Assembly: GCF_010548375.1 (NCBI RefSeq)
Contig: NZ_JAAGLY010000016.1
Coordinates: 62,001-126,000, forward strand
Length of the DNA: 64,000 nucleotides
Source: Streptomyces sp. SID13726
GTDB taxonomy: Bacteria; Actinomycetota; Actinomycetes; Streptomycetales; Streptomycetaceae
Direction: 5' to 3'
Part shown: piece after piece, positions 31,428 through 40,275 of the stretch
How the letters are laid out: each line of letters starts with the position of its first letter
Position numbering within the stretch: the first letter of the stretch is position 1
Made by a program: the position numbers and the translations under genes
The notes under the pieces: model-generated
The model's input: only the letters and a program-made list of their open reading frames with translations
Database searches by the model: none
What the model was told of the DNA's origin: nothing

Positions 31428-33950
31428 ATGACCGACAGTTCCTTGAGTGCCTCGGGCCCAGAGCTGGTCTTCGTCAGTCACGCGGGGCCGGACGGGCAGT
31501 GGGCGGAGTGGGTCGCCTGGCATCTTCTGGAGGCCGGGTACGGGATCGAGCTGGACCTGTGGGACTGGCCCACCGGCGACGACTTCGTGAAGCGGATGAA
31601 CGACGCGCTGGAGCGGGCGTCCGCCGTGGTCGCCCTGTTCTCCCCGGACTACTTCGCCGCGGGCCGGTACACGGAGGAGGAGTGGACCTCCGTGGTGGCC
31701 CGGCGGGGGCGGTTCGTGCCGCTGGTCGTCAAGGAGATGGCGCAGGGGGAGCTGCCCGCCCTCCTCGCGCCGCGGATCCGCACCGACCTGTACGCGATCG
31801 AGGACGAGGCCGCCGCGGTACAGGCCCTGCTGAAGGCCGTACGAGGACCCGAACGCCCCGTCGAGAAGCCGGACCATCCCCTGGCCACGCCTGCGCGGCG
31901 GGGCCCGCGCGGCCCCCGGCCCCGGTTCCCGTCCCGGGCCGACTGGCCCGAGGTGTGGGACGTACGACGGCTGCGCAACCCGCACTTCACCGGGCGGGAC
32001 GCCGTCATCGAGGCGGTGCGGCGGGCGGTGCTGGCCGAGCGGCGGACCTCCGTCCAGGCGCTGCACGGGCCCGGCGGGATCGGCAAGACACAGGTGGCCC
32101 TGGAGTACGTGTACCGCTTCGCCGAGCAGTACGACCTGGTGTGGTGGGTGGACGCGGAACAGGGTGAGCAGGTGCCCGCGCGGTACGCGGAGCTCGCGGC
32201 GGAGGCGGGCGTGGCCCGGCCGGACGTGGGTGTCGAGGCCAACGCGCGGCACGCGATGGAGTATCTGCGCACCACCCAGGACCGCTGGCTGGTGGTCCTG
32301 GACAACGCGGAGGACCCGCAGCAGCTGCGGACCTGGCTGCCCGAGGGGCCCGGCGGCCATCTGCTGATCACGGCCCGCAACCCGGCCTGGACCAAGATGG
32401 TGCCCGGGCTGCGGCTGGGGGTCTTCAGCCGGGCGGAGTCGCTGGCCTATCTGACCGGCCTGCTCCCGACGCTGACCGACGAGCGGGCGGACACGCTCGC
32501 CGAGGCCCTCGGTGACCTGCCGCTGGCACTGGCCCAGGCGGCGGGCGTGCTCGGCGACGGCATGCCGCACGACCGCTACCTCCAGCTCCTGGAGACGCGC
32601 ACCGCCCAGATCCTCGACCATGGCGAGGTGCACGACTATCCGGCCACGCTGGCGGCGACGGTCACCATCGCCACGCAGCGGCTCGACACGGACCAGCCGG
32701 AAGCGACGGCCGTACTGCGGCTCGCGGCCTTCCTGGGCCCCGAGCCGATCCCCACGGCCTGGCTGGTCGCGGGGCGGGCGGCCCTGTGCACGGTGCCGGG
32801 GGACCCCGACGACTTCCGCTGGCCGGGCAACGCGCTGTTGCCGTTGGCGCGTTACGGGCTGGCCGTGGTGGAGATGGACGCGTTCCAGGTGCACCGGCTG
32901 ACGCAGGCGGTGGTGCGACACCGGGTGACGGGGGACTCGGCGGCCGCGGTGCGGGACGACGTGGTGGCGCTGCTGACCGCGGTCGACCCCGGCGACCCGG
33001 ACCTGCCGCAGGCGTGGCCGCGCTGGGCGTTGCTGACGCCCCATCTCACGGCGGCGCTGCCCGACCTGCTGGACCGGCCCGGGCTGCGGCCCGTCCTGCT
33101 GAGGGTGGCCACGTACCTCGTCCGCAGTGACCAGTACCAGGCGGCTCGCGCTCTCGCGGGCATCCTGCACGAGGCGTGGGCGGCGGCTCTCGGCGAGGAC
33201 GACCCCGACACCCTGCGGGCCCTTCAGATGGTGACCTGGGCGATGGACGGTCTGGGGGCCTACGTGGACGTCCTGCCGGTGGTCGAGGACCTGCTGGAGC
33301 GGCGGCGCAGGGTCCTCGGCGAGGAGCATCCCGAAACCTGGCGTTCGGCCAACGATCTGGCCGTCACCCTGGGCAATCTGGGCGACTTCACCAAGTCGTA
33401 CACCGTGGTGAAGGACGTCCTCGACTGGCGCCGGGCGTCACTGGGCGAGGACCACCCCGAGACGCTCGAGGCGGCGGACGCCCTCGCCACGGCGCTCATC
33501 GACCTGGGCCGTCCCCAGGACGCCCGGGACACCATCATGGACGTCCTGGAACGGCGGCGCCGCACTCTCGGCGAGGACCACCCGGACACCCTGGTGAGCA
33601 ACCACACCCACGCGTACATGCTCAGGGCTCTCGGCCGGAACGAGGAGGCCCGCGGCATCCTGGCGGACGTGCTGGAGCGGCAGCGGCAGCTGCTGGGCGA
33701 CCACATCCGCACCTTCAACACCGCCTCCTCCCTCGGCGGGGCCCTGCGTGACCTGGGCCGCTACGCCGAGGCGGAGAAGCTCCTGAAGAACACGAAGGCC
33801 CGCATGCGCAGGCTGATCAGCAGTGACCACAAGGTGAGCCGCATGGTCGACAACTTCCTGGCCTCCACGCTCAGCGCCCAGGGCAAACACCACGAGGCCC
33901 AGAAGCTCACGTCGAAGAAGCGCAACACCAAGAAGAAGCGCCGCCGCTGA
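31428..33950 (+). CDS. TIR-STAND NTPase-TPR protein, probable immune/signalling protein
   Basis: 840 residues in three parts. Residues about 12-140 are a TIR domain (LVFVSHAGPDGQWAEWVAWHL, ASAVVALFSPDYF), with E83-E85 in the position where TIR NADases keep the catalytic Glu. Residues about 190-480 are an NB-ARC-like STAND NTPase: FTGRDAVIEAV, Walker A HGPGGIGKTQVAL, Walker B RWLVVLDNAE and the GxP-like GDLPLALAQAAG. The rest is a TPR array with the repeated RRR-LGE(D/E)HP-T signature. In plants and bacteria such proteins sense a ligand through the repeats and activate TIR NAD+ cleavage; antiphage roles are known for relatives. ATG 31428. The tail is Lys/Arg-rich (KKRNTKKKRRR). Confidence 0.9.
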   Translation: MTDSSLSASGPELVFVSHAGPDGQWAEWVAWHLLEAGYGIELDLWDWPTGDDFVKRMNDALERASAVVALFSPDYFAAGRYTEEEWTSVVARRGRFVPLVVKEMAQGELPALLAPRIRTDLYAIEDEAAAVQALLKAVRGPERPVEKPDHPLATPARRGPRGPRPRFPSRADWPEVWDVRRLRNPHFTGRDAVIEAVRRAVLAERRTSVQALHGPGGIGKTQVALEYVYRFAEQYDLVWWVDAEQGEQVPARYAELAAEAGVARPDVGVEANARHAMEYLRTTQDRWLVVLDNAEDPQQLRTWLPEGPGGHLLITARNPAWTKMVPGLRLGVFSRAESLAYLTGLLPTLTDERADTLAEALGDLPLALAQAAGVLGDGMPHDRYLQLLETRTAQILDHGEVHDYPATLAATVTIATQRLDTDQPEATAVLRLAAFLGPEPIPTAWLVAGRAALCTVPGDPDDFRWPGNALLPLARYGLAVVEMDAFQVHRLTQAVVRHRVTGDSAAAVRDDVVALLTAVDPGDPDLPQAWPRWALLTPHLTAALPDLLDRPGLRPVLLRVATYLVRSDQYQAARALAGILHEAWAAALGEDDPDTLRALQMVTWAMDGLGAYVDVLPVVEDLLERRRRVLGEEHPETWRSANDLAVTLGNLGDFTKSYTVVKDVLDWRRASLGEDHPETLEAADALATALIDLGRPQDARDTIMDVLERRRRTLGEDHPDTLVSNHTHAYMLRALGRNEEARGILADVLERQRQLLGDHIRTFNTASSLGGALRDLGRYAEAEKLLKNTKARMRRLISSDHKVSRMVDNFLASTLSAQGKHHEAQKLTSKKRNTKKKRRR

Positions 33951-33979
33951 TCCGCCGCCGCTGATCCCTCCCGGCCGTC

Positions 33980-34405
33980 TCACGGATGCATCCAAGCCCC
34001 CTTCACCACCTTGTCCACCGCATTCCGAGGCCCATAAACAGCAACCCCCACCAGATCCAGCTCCCCCGTCCCGACCGCCCGTACCGCCGCCCGGTTGTCC
34101 CCGTCGTTCCCCGTCGCGAACAGGTCGCTCGTGAAGATCGCCCGGGGCAGGGAACGCGACAGCACGCGCGCGTGGGCGTTCGTCAGGGTTTCCTTCGTGC
34201 CTTCGAAGACGAGGACGGGCTGGCGGAACATCCGCTGGTAGGGGATGCCGTCGGCGTCCTCGTACGGGGCGCCCATGACCTCGGGCGCCTCCGTGCCGAG
34301 GCCGCTGACCAGGAACGCGGTGACGTTGAGGCGTTGCCAGGTCTCCAGGTCCTCGCGGAGCAGGACGGCGATCTTGGTGTCGAAGCGGGTCGGTTCAGTG
34401 CTCAT
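33980..34405 (-). CDS. DUF2000 family protein
   Basis: 141 residues, a single small alpha/beta domain. FDTKIAVLLREDLETWQRLNVTAFLVSGLG at the start and LDLVGVAVYGPRNAVDKVVKG at the end are typical of DUF2000, a family of peptidyl-tRNA-hydrolase-like fold without an assigned reaction. The ATG (34405) is 49 bp from the divergent AraC-type regulator, the usual arrangement of a regulator and its target, so AraC control is likely but not shown. Confidence 0.85.
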   Translation of the reverse strand: MSTEPTRFDTKIAVLLREDLETWQRLNVTAFLVSGLGTEAPEVMGAPYEDADGIPYQRMFRQPVLVFEGTKETLTNAHARVLSRSLPRAIFTSDLFATGNDGDNRAAVRAVGTGELDLVGVAVYGPRNAVDKVVKGAWMHP

Positions 34406-34442
34406 GGAGAGAGACTGGCGGCCGTCGTACGGGCTCGTCTTG

Positions 34443-34448
34443 TACGTT
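34443..34448 (+). promoter_or_regulatory. -10-like hexamer TACGTT, likely leaderless start
   Basis: TACGTT lies 6 nt before ATG 34455 in the 49-bp divergent spacer. Confidence 0.4.
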
Positions 34449-34454
34449 TTTTGC

Positions 34455-35276
34455 ATGGCGGCCGAAGAGACGAACCGGAGCGAGGTCACCGCCTGGCGTC
34501 CCGCCGTCCCGGGGGTCAGCGAGGTCTTCCACGCGCGTTTCACCGAGTACGCCTATCCGATGCACGTGCACGAGGCGTGGACGCTGCTCATCGTGGACGA
34601 CGGGGCCGTGCGCTACGACCTGGAGCGGCACGAGCACGGGACGCCGGGTGACACGGTGTCGCTGCTGCCGCCGCACGTTCCGCACAACGGCTCCCCCGCG
34701 AGCCCCGGCGGTTTCCGCAAGCGGGTCGTCTACCTGGACGGCACCCACCTCGGGGACGACCTCATCGGGCCCGCCGTCGACGGTCCCGATCTGCGGGACG
34801 CCGTACTGAGGCAGCGGGTCGGGCAGTTGCACACGGCGCTGACCAGGGCCGGGGAGGAGTTCGAGGCCGAGAGCCGGCTGACGCTCATCGGGGAGCGACT
34901 CAGGGGGCTGTTGCGGCCGCGGCTGTTCGTGGAGTCGCCGCGCCGAGATCCCCGCCTCGCCCGGCGGTTGCGCGAACTCCTCGACGAACGGGTCGTGGAA
35001 GGGCTGTCGTTGGAGGCGGCGGCGGCGAAGGTGGGGGCTCATCCGGCGCATCTCGTACGGGCGTTCAGTGCCGCCTACGGCATCGCGCCGCACCAGTACC
35101 TGACCTCGCGCCGGGTCGACCGGGCCCGGCGTCTGCTGCTCACGGACCGGCCGCCTGCGGAGGTCGCCGCGCTCACCGGGTTCCACGACCAGGCTCATCT
35201 CACCCGGCATTTCCGGCGGTTGGTGGGGGTCACTCCGGGGCGGTACCGCAACAGCTGGCTCCTCAAAGGGAGTTGA
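34455..35276 (+). CDS. AraC-family transcriptional regulator
   Basis: 273 residues. An N-terminal cupin-type sensor domain (HVHEAWTLLIVDDGAVRYDLE, LLPPHVPHNG) is followed by two C-terminal helix-turn-helix motifs: LSLEAAAAKVGAHPAHLVRAFSAAYGIAPHQYLTSRRVDRAR and PPAEVAALTGFHDQAHLTRHFRRLVGVTPGRYR. It is divergent from the DUF2000 gene. ATG 34455 has no ribosome site but a -10-like hexamer 6 nt upstream, suggesting a leaderless message. Confidence 0.93.
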   Translation: MAAEETNRSEVTAWRPAVPGVSEVFHARFTEYAYPMHVHEAWTLLIVDDGAVRYDLERHEHGTPGDTVSLLPPHVPHNGSPASPGGFRKRVVYLDGTHLGDDLIGPAVDGPDLRDAVLRQRVGQLHTALTRAGEEFEAESRLTLIGERLRGLLRPRLFVESPRRDPRLARRLRELLDERVVEGLSLEAAAAKVGAHPAHLVRAFSAAYGIAPHQYLTSRRVDRARRLLLTDRPPAEVAALTGFHDQAHLTRHFRRLVGVTPGRYRNSWLLKGS

Positions 35277-35324
35277 GGTTCCCCGAGATCTTCGGAAGGC
35301 GTCCGTCCGGTGATCGACTGCGGT

Positions 35325-35330
35325 TAGCGT
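35325..35330 (+). promoter_or_regulatory. -10-like hexamer TAGCGT, likely leaderless start
   Basis: TAGCGT lies 7 nt before ATG 35338; no Shine-Dalgarno is present. Confidence 0.45.
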
Positions 35331-35337
35331 CGGCCGC

Positions 35338-35850
35338 ATGGATGATGACAGACAGAGTTCCCTGCCGTTCAGACGTCTCTCGGTCGCCGTCGCGGGGGCG
35401 GCCGTCCTGGTCGCCGTCAGCGTCGGCGGTGCCATCGCCGCGAACTCGGCCGACGAGCCCACCGCCGAGCCGAGCGTGTCCACCACCCAGCCGCCGGACG
35501 GCGATTCGGCCGGCACCGACGGCGGCACTGACGGCGGCGGCGACGGTGGCACCGTCGGGGGCAGCGGCGGCACCGGTGGCGTCGACCCCAGCCCGACCTC
35601 CACGTCCGTCGACGACCCTCCGGTCCCCGAGGAACCCACCGCCGAGCCCTCCACCCCGAGCGAGCTGGAAGAGCTGAACCGCCGGATCACCGAGCTCGAC
35701 AAGAAGGTCGACCAGCTGCCCACCAAGAAGGAACTGGCCGACGCGCTGCGGGCGTTCGCCGACCAGCTGGACCAGTCCGGCCCGCACGGGAGCCCCGGTC
35801 CCACCACTCCGCCGAGGCCCAGCGGCTCGCAGTCGCCCGACGAGTCGTAG
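35338..35850 (+). CDS. Hypothetical exported protein with Gly/Thr linker and coiled coil
   Basis: 170 residues. An N-terminal signal or anchor (RRLSVAVAGAAVLVAVSVGGAIAANS) precedes a low-complexity Gly/Thr/Asp-rich linker of about 80 residues, then a heptad-like helix (ELEELNRRITELDKKVDQLPTKKELADALRAFADQL) predicted to coil. It may be a cell-surface spacer protein. I do not recognise a family. A -10-like TAGCGT 7 nt before ATG suggests a leaderless transcript. It converges on the YbjN gene. Confidence 0.78.
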   Translation: MDDDRQSSLPFRRLSVAVAGAAVLVAVSVGGAIAANSADEPTAEPSVSTTQPPDGDSAGTDGGTDGGGDGGTVGGSGGTGGVDPSPTSTSVDDPPVPEEPTAEPSTPSELEELNRRITELDKKVDQLPTKKELADALRAFADQLDQSGPHGSPGPTTPPRPSGSQSPDES

Positions 35851-35877
35851 GCGCGCGGAGCGAGGAAGGAGCCCTGG

Positions 35878-36369
35878 TCAGTCCTGCGAGCGCCGCGTCA
35901 GATGCTCGAACGCGTCGAGGTTGCGCGTGGACTCGCCCCGGGCCACCCGCCACTCGTACTCCTTGCGGATCGCGGTGGCGAAACCCAGCTCCAGCAGTGT
36001 GTTGAAGCTGCCGTCGGCCGCCTCCAGGACCTGGCCCAGGAGGCGGTCGACCTCGTCGGGGGTGACCGCGGCGAGCGGGAGCTTGCCGGCGACGTAGATG
36101 TCGCCGAGCGGGTCGACGGCGTAACTCACGCCGTACAGCTTGAGGTTGCGCTCCAGGAGCCAGCGGTGGACGCCGGGTTCGTTCTCGTCGGGGTGGCGGA
36201 TGACGAAGGCGTTCAGGGAGAGGGAGTGGCGGCCGACCAGCAGGGAGACCGTCGTCTTCAGCTTGCGGGTGCCGGGGAGCTGGACGACGTAGTTGCCGGG
36301 TGCGGGGCTCTCCCATTCCAGCTCGGCGTCCTTGAGGACCGCCTCGATGACCTTCTGCGCCTCAGCCAT
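35878..36369 (-). CDS. YbjN domain-containing protein
   Basis: 163 residues, a single YbjN-type domain resembling type III secretion chaperones: VIEAVLKDAELEWE, VSLLVGRHSLSLNAFVIRHPDENEPGVHRWLLERNL and GDIYVAGKLPLAAVTPDEVDRLLGQVLEAADG. Its role in actinobacteria is unknown. The ATG overlaps the end of mshA by 8 bp, so it is co-translated with the mycothiol glycosyltransferase, an arrangement conserved in streptomycetes. Confidence 0.88.
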   Translation of the reverse strand: MAEAQKVIEAVLKDAELEWESPAPGNYVVQLPGTRKLKTTVSLLVGRHSLSLNAFVIRHPDENEPGVHRWLLERNLKLYGVSYAVDPLGDIYVAGKLPLAAVTPDEVDRLLGQVLEAADGSFNTLLELGFATAIRKEYEWRVARGESTRNLDAFEHLTRRSQD

Positions 36370-37702
36370 GGAGGGAGCGTACGCGACGCCGGTAGGACTG
36401 GGCCGCGGCCACGTAGACGTCCGCCGTCGCCGCGGCCGCGGTGTCCCAGCCGAAGGACTGGGCGTGCCGGGCGGCGGCCTCGCCCATGCGGGGCGTGAGC
36501 GTGGGTTCGTCGGCGAAGTCGCGCAGCACGCGCGCGTAGGCGGCCGGTTCGTGGCCCTGTACGAGGAAGCCGGTCCGTCCGTCGGCCACGGCCACCGGCA
36601 GCCCGCCGACCGCCGCCGCGAGCACCGGGGTGCCGGCCGCCTGGGCCTCTATGGCGACCAGGCCGAAGGACTCGCTGTAGGAGGGCATGACCAGCACGGA
36701 CGCGGCACGGAACCAGTCGGCGAGCTGCTCTTGGCCGACGGGCGGCTGGAACCGTACGACATCCGCGATGCCCAGGCGGGAGGCCAGCTTCTGGAGGCCC
36801 TCGGGTTTGGCGAGGCCGCTGCCGCTGAGGCCGCCGACGACCGGGACGAGGATGCGGGAGCGGAGGTCGGGGCGCTCGTCGAGCAGGACCGCCACCGCGC
36901 GCAGGAGGACGTCCGGGGCCTTGAGGGGCTGGATGCGGCCCGCGAAGAGCGGGATCAGTGCGTCCTGCGGGAGGCCGAGGCGGGCGCGGGCTGCGGCGGT
37001 GCGGCCGGCGGGGCGGAAGCGTTCGAGGTTCACGCCCGGGTGGACCACGGCGACCTTGGCGGGGTCGGCGGCGTAGTGCCGTACCAGCTCCTCGCGCTCC
37101 TCGGCGGTGTTCGCGATGAGGCGGTCGGCGGCGGCGACGATCTGGGTCTCGCCGATGACGCGGGCGGCGGGCTCGGGGGTGTCGCCGTCGGCGAGGTTGG
37201 CGTTCTTGACCTTGGCCATGGTGTGCATGGCGTGCACCAGGGGGGCGCCCCAGCGCTGGGCGGCGAGCCAGCCGACGTGGCCGGAGAGCCAGTAGTGCGA
37301 GTGGACCAGGTCGTAGTAGCCGGGGCGGTGGCCGGCCCAGGCCTGCATCACGCCGTGGGTGAAGGCGCAGAGCTGGGCGGGGAGGTCCTCCTTGTTGAGG
37401 CCCTCGTAGGGGCCCGCGTCGACATGGCGGACCAGGACACCCGGGGCCATCTCGACGGTCGGGGGAAGTCCGCCCGTGGTCGCGCGCGTGAAGATCTCGA
37501 CCTCGATGTTGATCGCGGCGAGGCGCTGCGCGAGCTCCACGATGTAGACGTTCATGCCGCCCGCGTCGCCGGTGCCGGGCTGGTGGAGCGGTGAGGTGTG
37601 CACGGAGAGCATGGCGACGCGGCGGGGGCGGCGGTGCGGCAGCCACAGCCGTGAGGGCGTGGCCGGGGAGCGACGCTGGAGCCTGCTGACGTACTGGCTC
37701 AC
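36362..37702 (-). CDS. mshA: D-inositol-3-phosphate glycosyltransferase MshA
   Basis: 446 residues, GT4 glycosyltransferase with two Rossmann domains. The acceptor site loop TSPLHQPGTGDAGGMNVYIVELAQRLA and the donor motif PSYSESFGLVAIEAQAAGTPVLAAAVGG (E-x7-E type) match MshA, which joins N-acetylglucosamine from UDP-GlcNAc to inositol 3-phosphate in the first step of mycothiol synthesis. GTG 37702 follows AAGGAGG at a good distance. Mycothiol is the actinobacterial low-molecular-weight thiol. Confidence 0.95.
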   Translation of the reverse strand: MSQYVSRLQRRSPATPSRLWLPHRRPRRVAMLSVHTSPLHQPGTGDAGGMNVYIVELAQRLAAINIEVEIFTRATTGGLPPTVEMAPGVLVRHVDAGPYEGLNKEDLPAQLCAFTHGVMQAWAGHRPGYYDLVHSHYWLSGHVGWLAAQRWGAPLVHAMHTMAKVKNANLADGDTPEPAARVIGETQIVAAADRLIANTAEEREELVRHYAADPAKVAVVHPGVNLERFRPAGRTAAARARLGLPQDALIPLFAGRIQPLKAPDVLLRAVAVLLDERPDLRSRILVPVVGGLSGSGLAKPEGLQKLASRLGIADVVRFQPPVGQEQLADWFRAASVLVMPSYSESFGLVAIEAQAAGTPVLAAAVGGLPVAVADGRTGFLVQGHEPAAYARVLRDFADEPTLTPRMGEAAARHAQSFGWDTAAAATADVYVAAAQSYRRRVRSLHG

Positions 37703-37923
37703 GTGGCGGTCCTCCTTGCTGCGGGCATGCCGGAAGGAGGGTGTGGGGCGCCCTCCAAGGGAGGCAACACCGGAGGGCCGCGTTCCCATTCCGGGCGGGG
37801 TGGTTTTTGCCGAGGCATTACCGGTGGTCGCTCAACCGTTCGATGACGGGGTGCGTTGTGGAGCTTTCCGGACAGGCGCCGCCCGGGGCCCGGCACCCTG
37901 CGCCCGGCCCCGTGACCGCCGCA

Positions 37924-37929
37924 TACCCT
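37924..37929 (+). promoter_or_regulatory. -10-like hexamer TACCCT, likely leaderless start
   Basis: TACCCT lies 7 nt before ATG 37937, identical in sequence and spacing to the element before GTG 13853. Confidence 0.45.
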
Positions 37930-37936
37930 CGTAGGC

Positions 37937-38749
37937 ATGACCTCCCGTGCCGCCTCCCGCCCCGTGGGCACGGTCACGCGCGGCACGACCAACCCCAACC
38001 GGCTGCGCCGCATGGACCGCTGGATCGCGGTGACGCACGGCGCGGAGCTGCGGCGGGCCGGGGACCCGGTCGCCGTGGACCTCGGGTACGGGGCGGCGCC
38101 CTGGACGGCCGTGGAGCTGCTGGAACGGTTGCGTACCGTCGCGCCACGCACCCGTGTGGTCGGCGTCGAGATCGAACCCGCGCGCGTGGCGGCCGCGAAG
38201 CCGTACGAACGGGACGGGCTCGTCTTCCGGCACGGCGGGTTCGAGATCCCGGTCCCCCAGCGGCCGCACCTCGTCCGGGCGGCCAACGTGCTGCGCCAGT
38301 ACGACGAGGCCGAGGTGGCCGCCGTATGGGAGCGGCTGTGCGCGCGGCTGGCGCCGGCCTCGCGGGAGTCCCGGGGCGGGCTGCTCGTGGAGGGGACCTG
38401 CGACGAGATCGGGCGGCGGCACGTATGGGTCGCACTCGGTCCGGAGGGGCCCAGGACGGTCACCTTCGCGACCCGGCTCGGCTCTCTGGAGCGGCCGTCC
38501 GACCTCGCCGAGCGGCTGCCGAAGGCGCTGATCCACCGCAACGTCCCGGGCGAGCCGGTGCACGCCTTCCTGCGCGACTTCGACCGCGCGTGGGCTGCCG
38601 CCGCGCCCTACGCGTCGTACGGCACACGGCAGCGGTGGATCCGGACGGTCCGGGACCTGACGGCCGACTGGCCGGTGCTGGACGGGCCTTCGCGGTGGCG
38701 GCAGGGGGAAGTGACGGTGGCTTGGGGGGCGTTGGCGCCGGTCGGGTGA
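37937..38749 (+). CDS. Class I SAM-dependent methyltransferase-like protein
   Basis: 270 residues. The SAM-binding glycine loop is VAVDLGYGAAPWTAVEL and the acidic ribose-binding residue is in VVGVEIEPARVAAAK. The N-terminal GTTNPNRLRRMDRWI and later LVRAANVLRQYDEAEVAAVWERL are conserved in an actinobacterial group without known substrate. A -10-like TACCCT precedes the ATG by 7 nt. Its last seven codons and stop are part of a 31-bp tandem duplication. Confidence 0.85.
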   Translation: MTSRAASRPVGTVTRGTTNPNRLRRMDRWIAVTHGAELRRAGDPVAVDLGYGAAPWTAVELLERLRTVAPRTRVVGVEIEPARVAAAKPYERDGLVFRHGGFEIPVPQRPHLVRAANVLRQYDEAEVAAVWERLCARLAPASRESRGGLLVEGTCDEIGRRHVWVALGPEGPRTVTFATRLGSLERPSDLAERLPKALIHRNVPGEPVHAFLRDFDRAWAAAAPYASYGTRQRWIRTVRDLTADWPVLDGPSRWRQGEVTVAWGALAPVG

Positions 38750-38791
38750 GATCTGAGGGGTGTTGGCGCCGGGCGGGTGAGATCTGGGGGC
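38731..38791. repeat. 31-bp direct repeat covering a gene 3' end
   Basis: GTTGGCGCCGG(T/G)CGGGTGAGATCTG occurs at 38731 and 38762. The first copy contains the last codons and stop of the methyltransferase gene; the second repeats them outside it. Confidence 0.9.
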
Positions 38792-39177
38792 GGTCCGAGC
38801 ACAGCCTCTGGCGTGCCGCGCGGGTGAACTCCGGCCAGCCGTACGAGTGCTCGCCGGATGCCGTTCGGATGGATGCCGTCCGTCCAGAGGGATGCCGTCC
38901 GGATGAACTCGCCCGCAGAGCCGCCCCGCCGGGAACGATCCGTATGAGCCGTTCGTCACACGGGCGGGGAGATCGTCTTCAGGGGGCTTCAAGGGGCGGG
39001 GAGAGGGGGAGACACCGAAAGGCATCGCTGGACCGACGGACCGACGGGCGCGGGGACAAGCCGGGATACGCCGGGGATACCCGGAAAGGCCTGCCTCTGT
39101 CGCTTTCGGCCATGACGTGGCACGATCCCCCGAGCACCGTAAGTTACTGACGGTAAATCAGCTTTGGGGGCAGGGGT
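38750..39177. other. 428-bp non-coding interval upstream of the NlpC/P60 gene
   Basis: Apart from the second half of the 31-bp repeat, it holds three GGATGCCGT copies (38856, 38871, 38890) and the presumed promoter of the NlpC/P60 gene. I looked for the c-di-AMP riboswitch that precedes many Streptomyces cell-wall hydrolase genes and did not find its conserved core. A GGGGGCAGGGG ribosome site ends the interval. Confidence 0.6.
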
Positions 39178-40275
39178 ATGGGGACGGGCAAGCGCGGTCT
39201 GATCGCTACGGCCGTGACCGTGATCGGCGCGGTCACCGTGCTGGCAGCACCGGGCGCCGCCTTCGCCGCCCCGAGTCCGACACCGACGCCCTCCCCCACG
39301 GCCTCCGCGAGTGCCACGGTCTCCGGAACCGCCGTGACCAACAAGGACATCGAGGCCGTACGCCTCAAGCTCGACGCGCTCTACCACGACGCGGCCGTCG
39401 CCACCGACGCCTACAACGCCGCCGAGGAGAAGGCCGAGCAGCAGTCCGCGCAGATCGTCGAGCTGGCCAAGAAGATCGTCCAGGGCCAGGAGAAGCTCAG
39501 GAAGCTGAAGGCCCGCGCGGGTGCCGCGGCCGCCGCCCAGTACCGCGGCTACGGCCTGTCGGACGAGGCGCAGTTGATGCTCAGCGACAACCCGCAGGAA
39601 TTCCTCGACGGCACCGGCCGGGTCCTCCAGGGCCAGCGCGCCACCAAGGCGCTGATCACGGAACTGTCCCGGACCCAGCAGGACTTGAGGCAGTACGCCG
39701 ACGACGCCTCGGCCCAGTGGACCAAGCTGGAGGCGGGCCGCAAGGCCAAGGCGGCGGCCAAGAAGCGGATCGAGCAGCAGATCTCGGCGGCCGAGAAGCT
39801 CGAGTCCCAGCTGGAGGAGCAGGAGAAGAAGCGCCTCGCCGAGCTGGAGGAACAGGCCGCGTACAAGGCGCAGACCGCCTGGCTGGACTCCGGTGTCCTC
39901 AAGGAGATCAACGGCAGCGCGAGCACCGCCGGGAAGCGGGCCGTCGAGTACGCCACGACCCAGATCGGCAAGCCGTACGAATGGGGCGCCGAGGGCCCGA
40001 AGTCGTACGACTGCTCGGGGCTGACCTCACAGGCCTGGGCGAGCGCGGGCGATCCCATCCCGCGCACCTCGCAGGAGCAGTGGAAGCAGCTCAAGCACAT
40101 CGACGTGAAGGACATGCGGCCCGGCGACCTGATCATCTACTTCGACGACGCCAGCCATGTCGCGATGTACATCGGCGACGGCGCGATCGTGCACGCCCCG
40201 CGGCCGGGGCGGACGGTGACGATCGCCGGGGCCGGGTCGATGCCGATACTCGGGGTGGTGCGGCCGGACGCGTGA
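39178..40275 (+). CDS. NlpC/P60-family peptidoglycan endopeptidase with coiled coil
   Basis: 365 residues. A cleavable signal peptide (LIATAVTVIGAVTVLAAPGAAFA) is followed by a Ser/Thr/Pro linker, a long coiled coil (about residues 55-250) as in RipA-type hydrolases, and a C-terminal NlpC/P60 domain with catalytic C279 (YDCSGLTSQAW), H327 (ASHVAMYIG) and H339 (IVHAPR). It should cut stem peptides in the wall, with the coiled coil holding it inactive until engaged. It is transcribed alone. Confidence 0.93.
   Translation: MGTGKRGLIATAVTVIGAVTVLAAPGAAFAAPSPTPTPSPTASASATVSGTAVTNKDIEAVRLKLDALYHDAAVATDAYNAAEEKAEQQSAQIVELAKKIVQGQEKLRKLKARAGAAAAAQYRGYGLSDEAQLMLSDNPQEFLDGTGRVLQGQRATKALITELSRTQQDLRQYADDASAQWTKLEAGRKAKAAAKKRIEQQISAAEKLESQLEEQEKKRLAELEEQAAYKAQTAWLDSGVLKEINGSASTAGKRAVEYATTQIGKPYEWGAEGPKSYDCSGLTSQAWASAGDPIPRTSQEQWKQLKHIDVKDMRPGDLIIYFDDASHVAMYIGDGAIVHAPRPGRTVTIAGAGSMPILGVVRPDA

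Noticed and set aside
29964..33329. 1121-codon open frame on the minus strand opposite the MFS and TIR-STAND genes
   Set aside because: It is an antisense frame kept open by the GC-rich third positions of two well-supported plus-strand genes and has no domain signature or ribosome site.
38750..39177. c-di-AMP (ydaO-type) riboswitch before the NlpC/P60 gene
   Set aside because: I could not find the conserved core sequences of that riboswitch in the interval.
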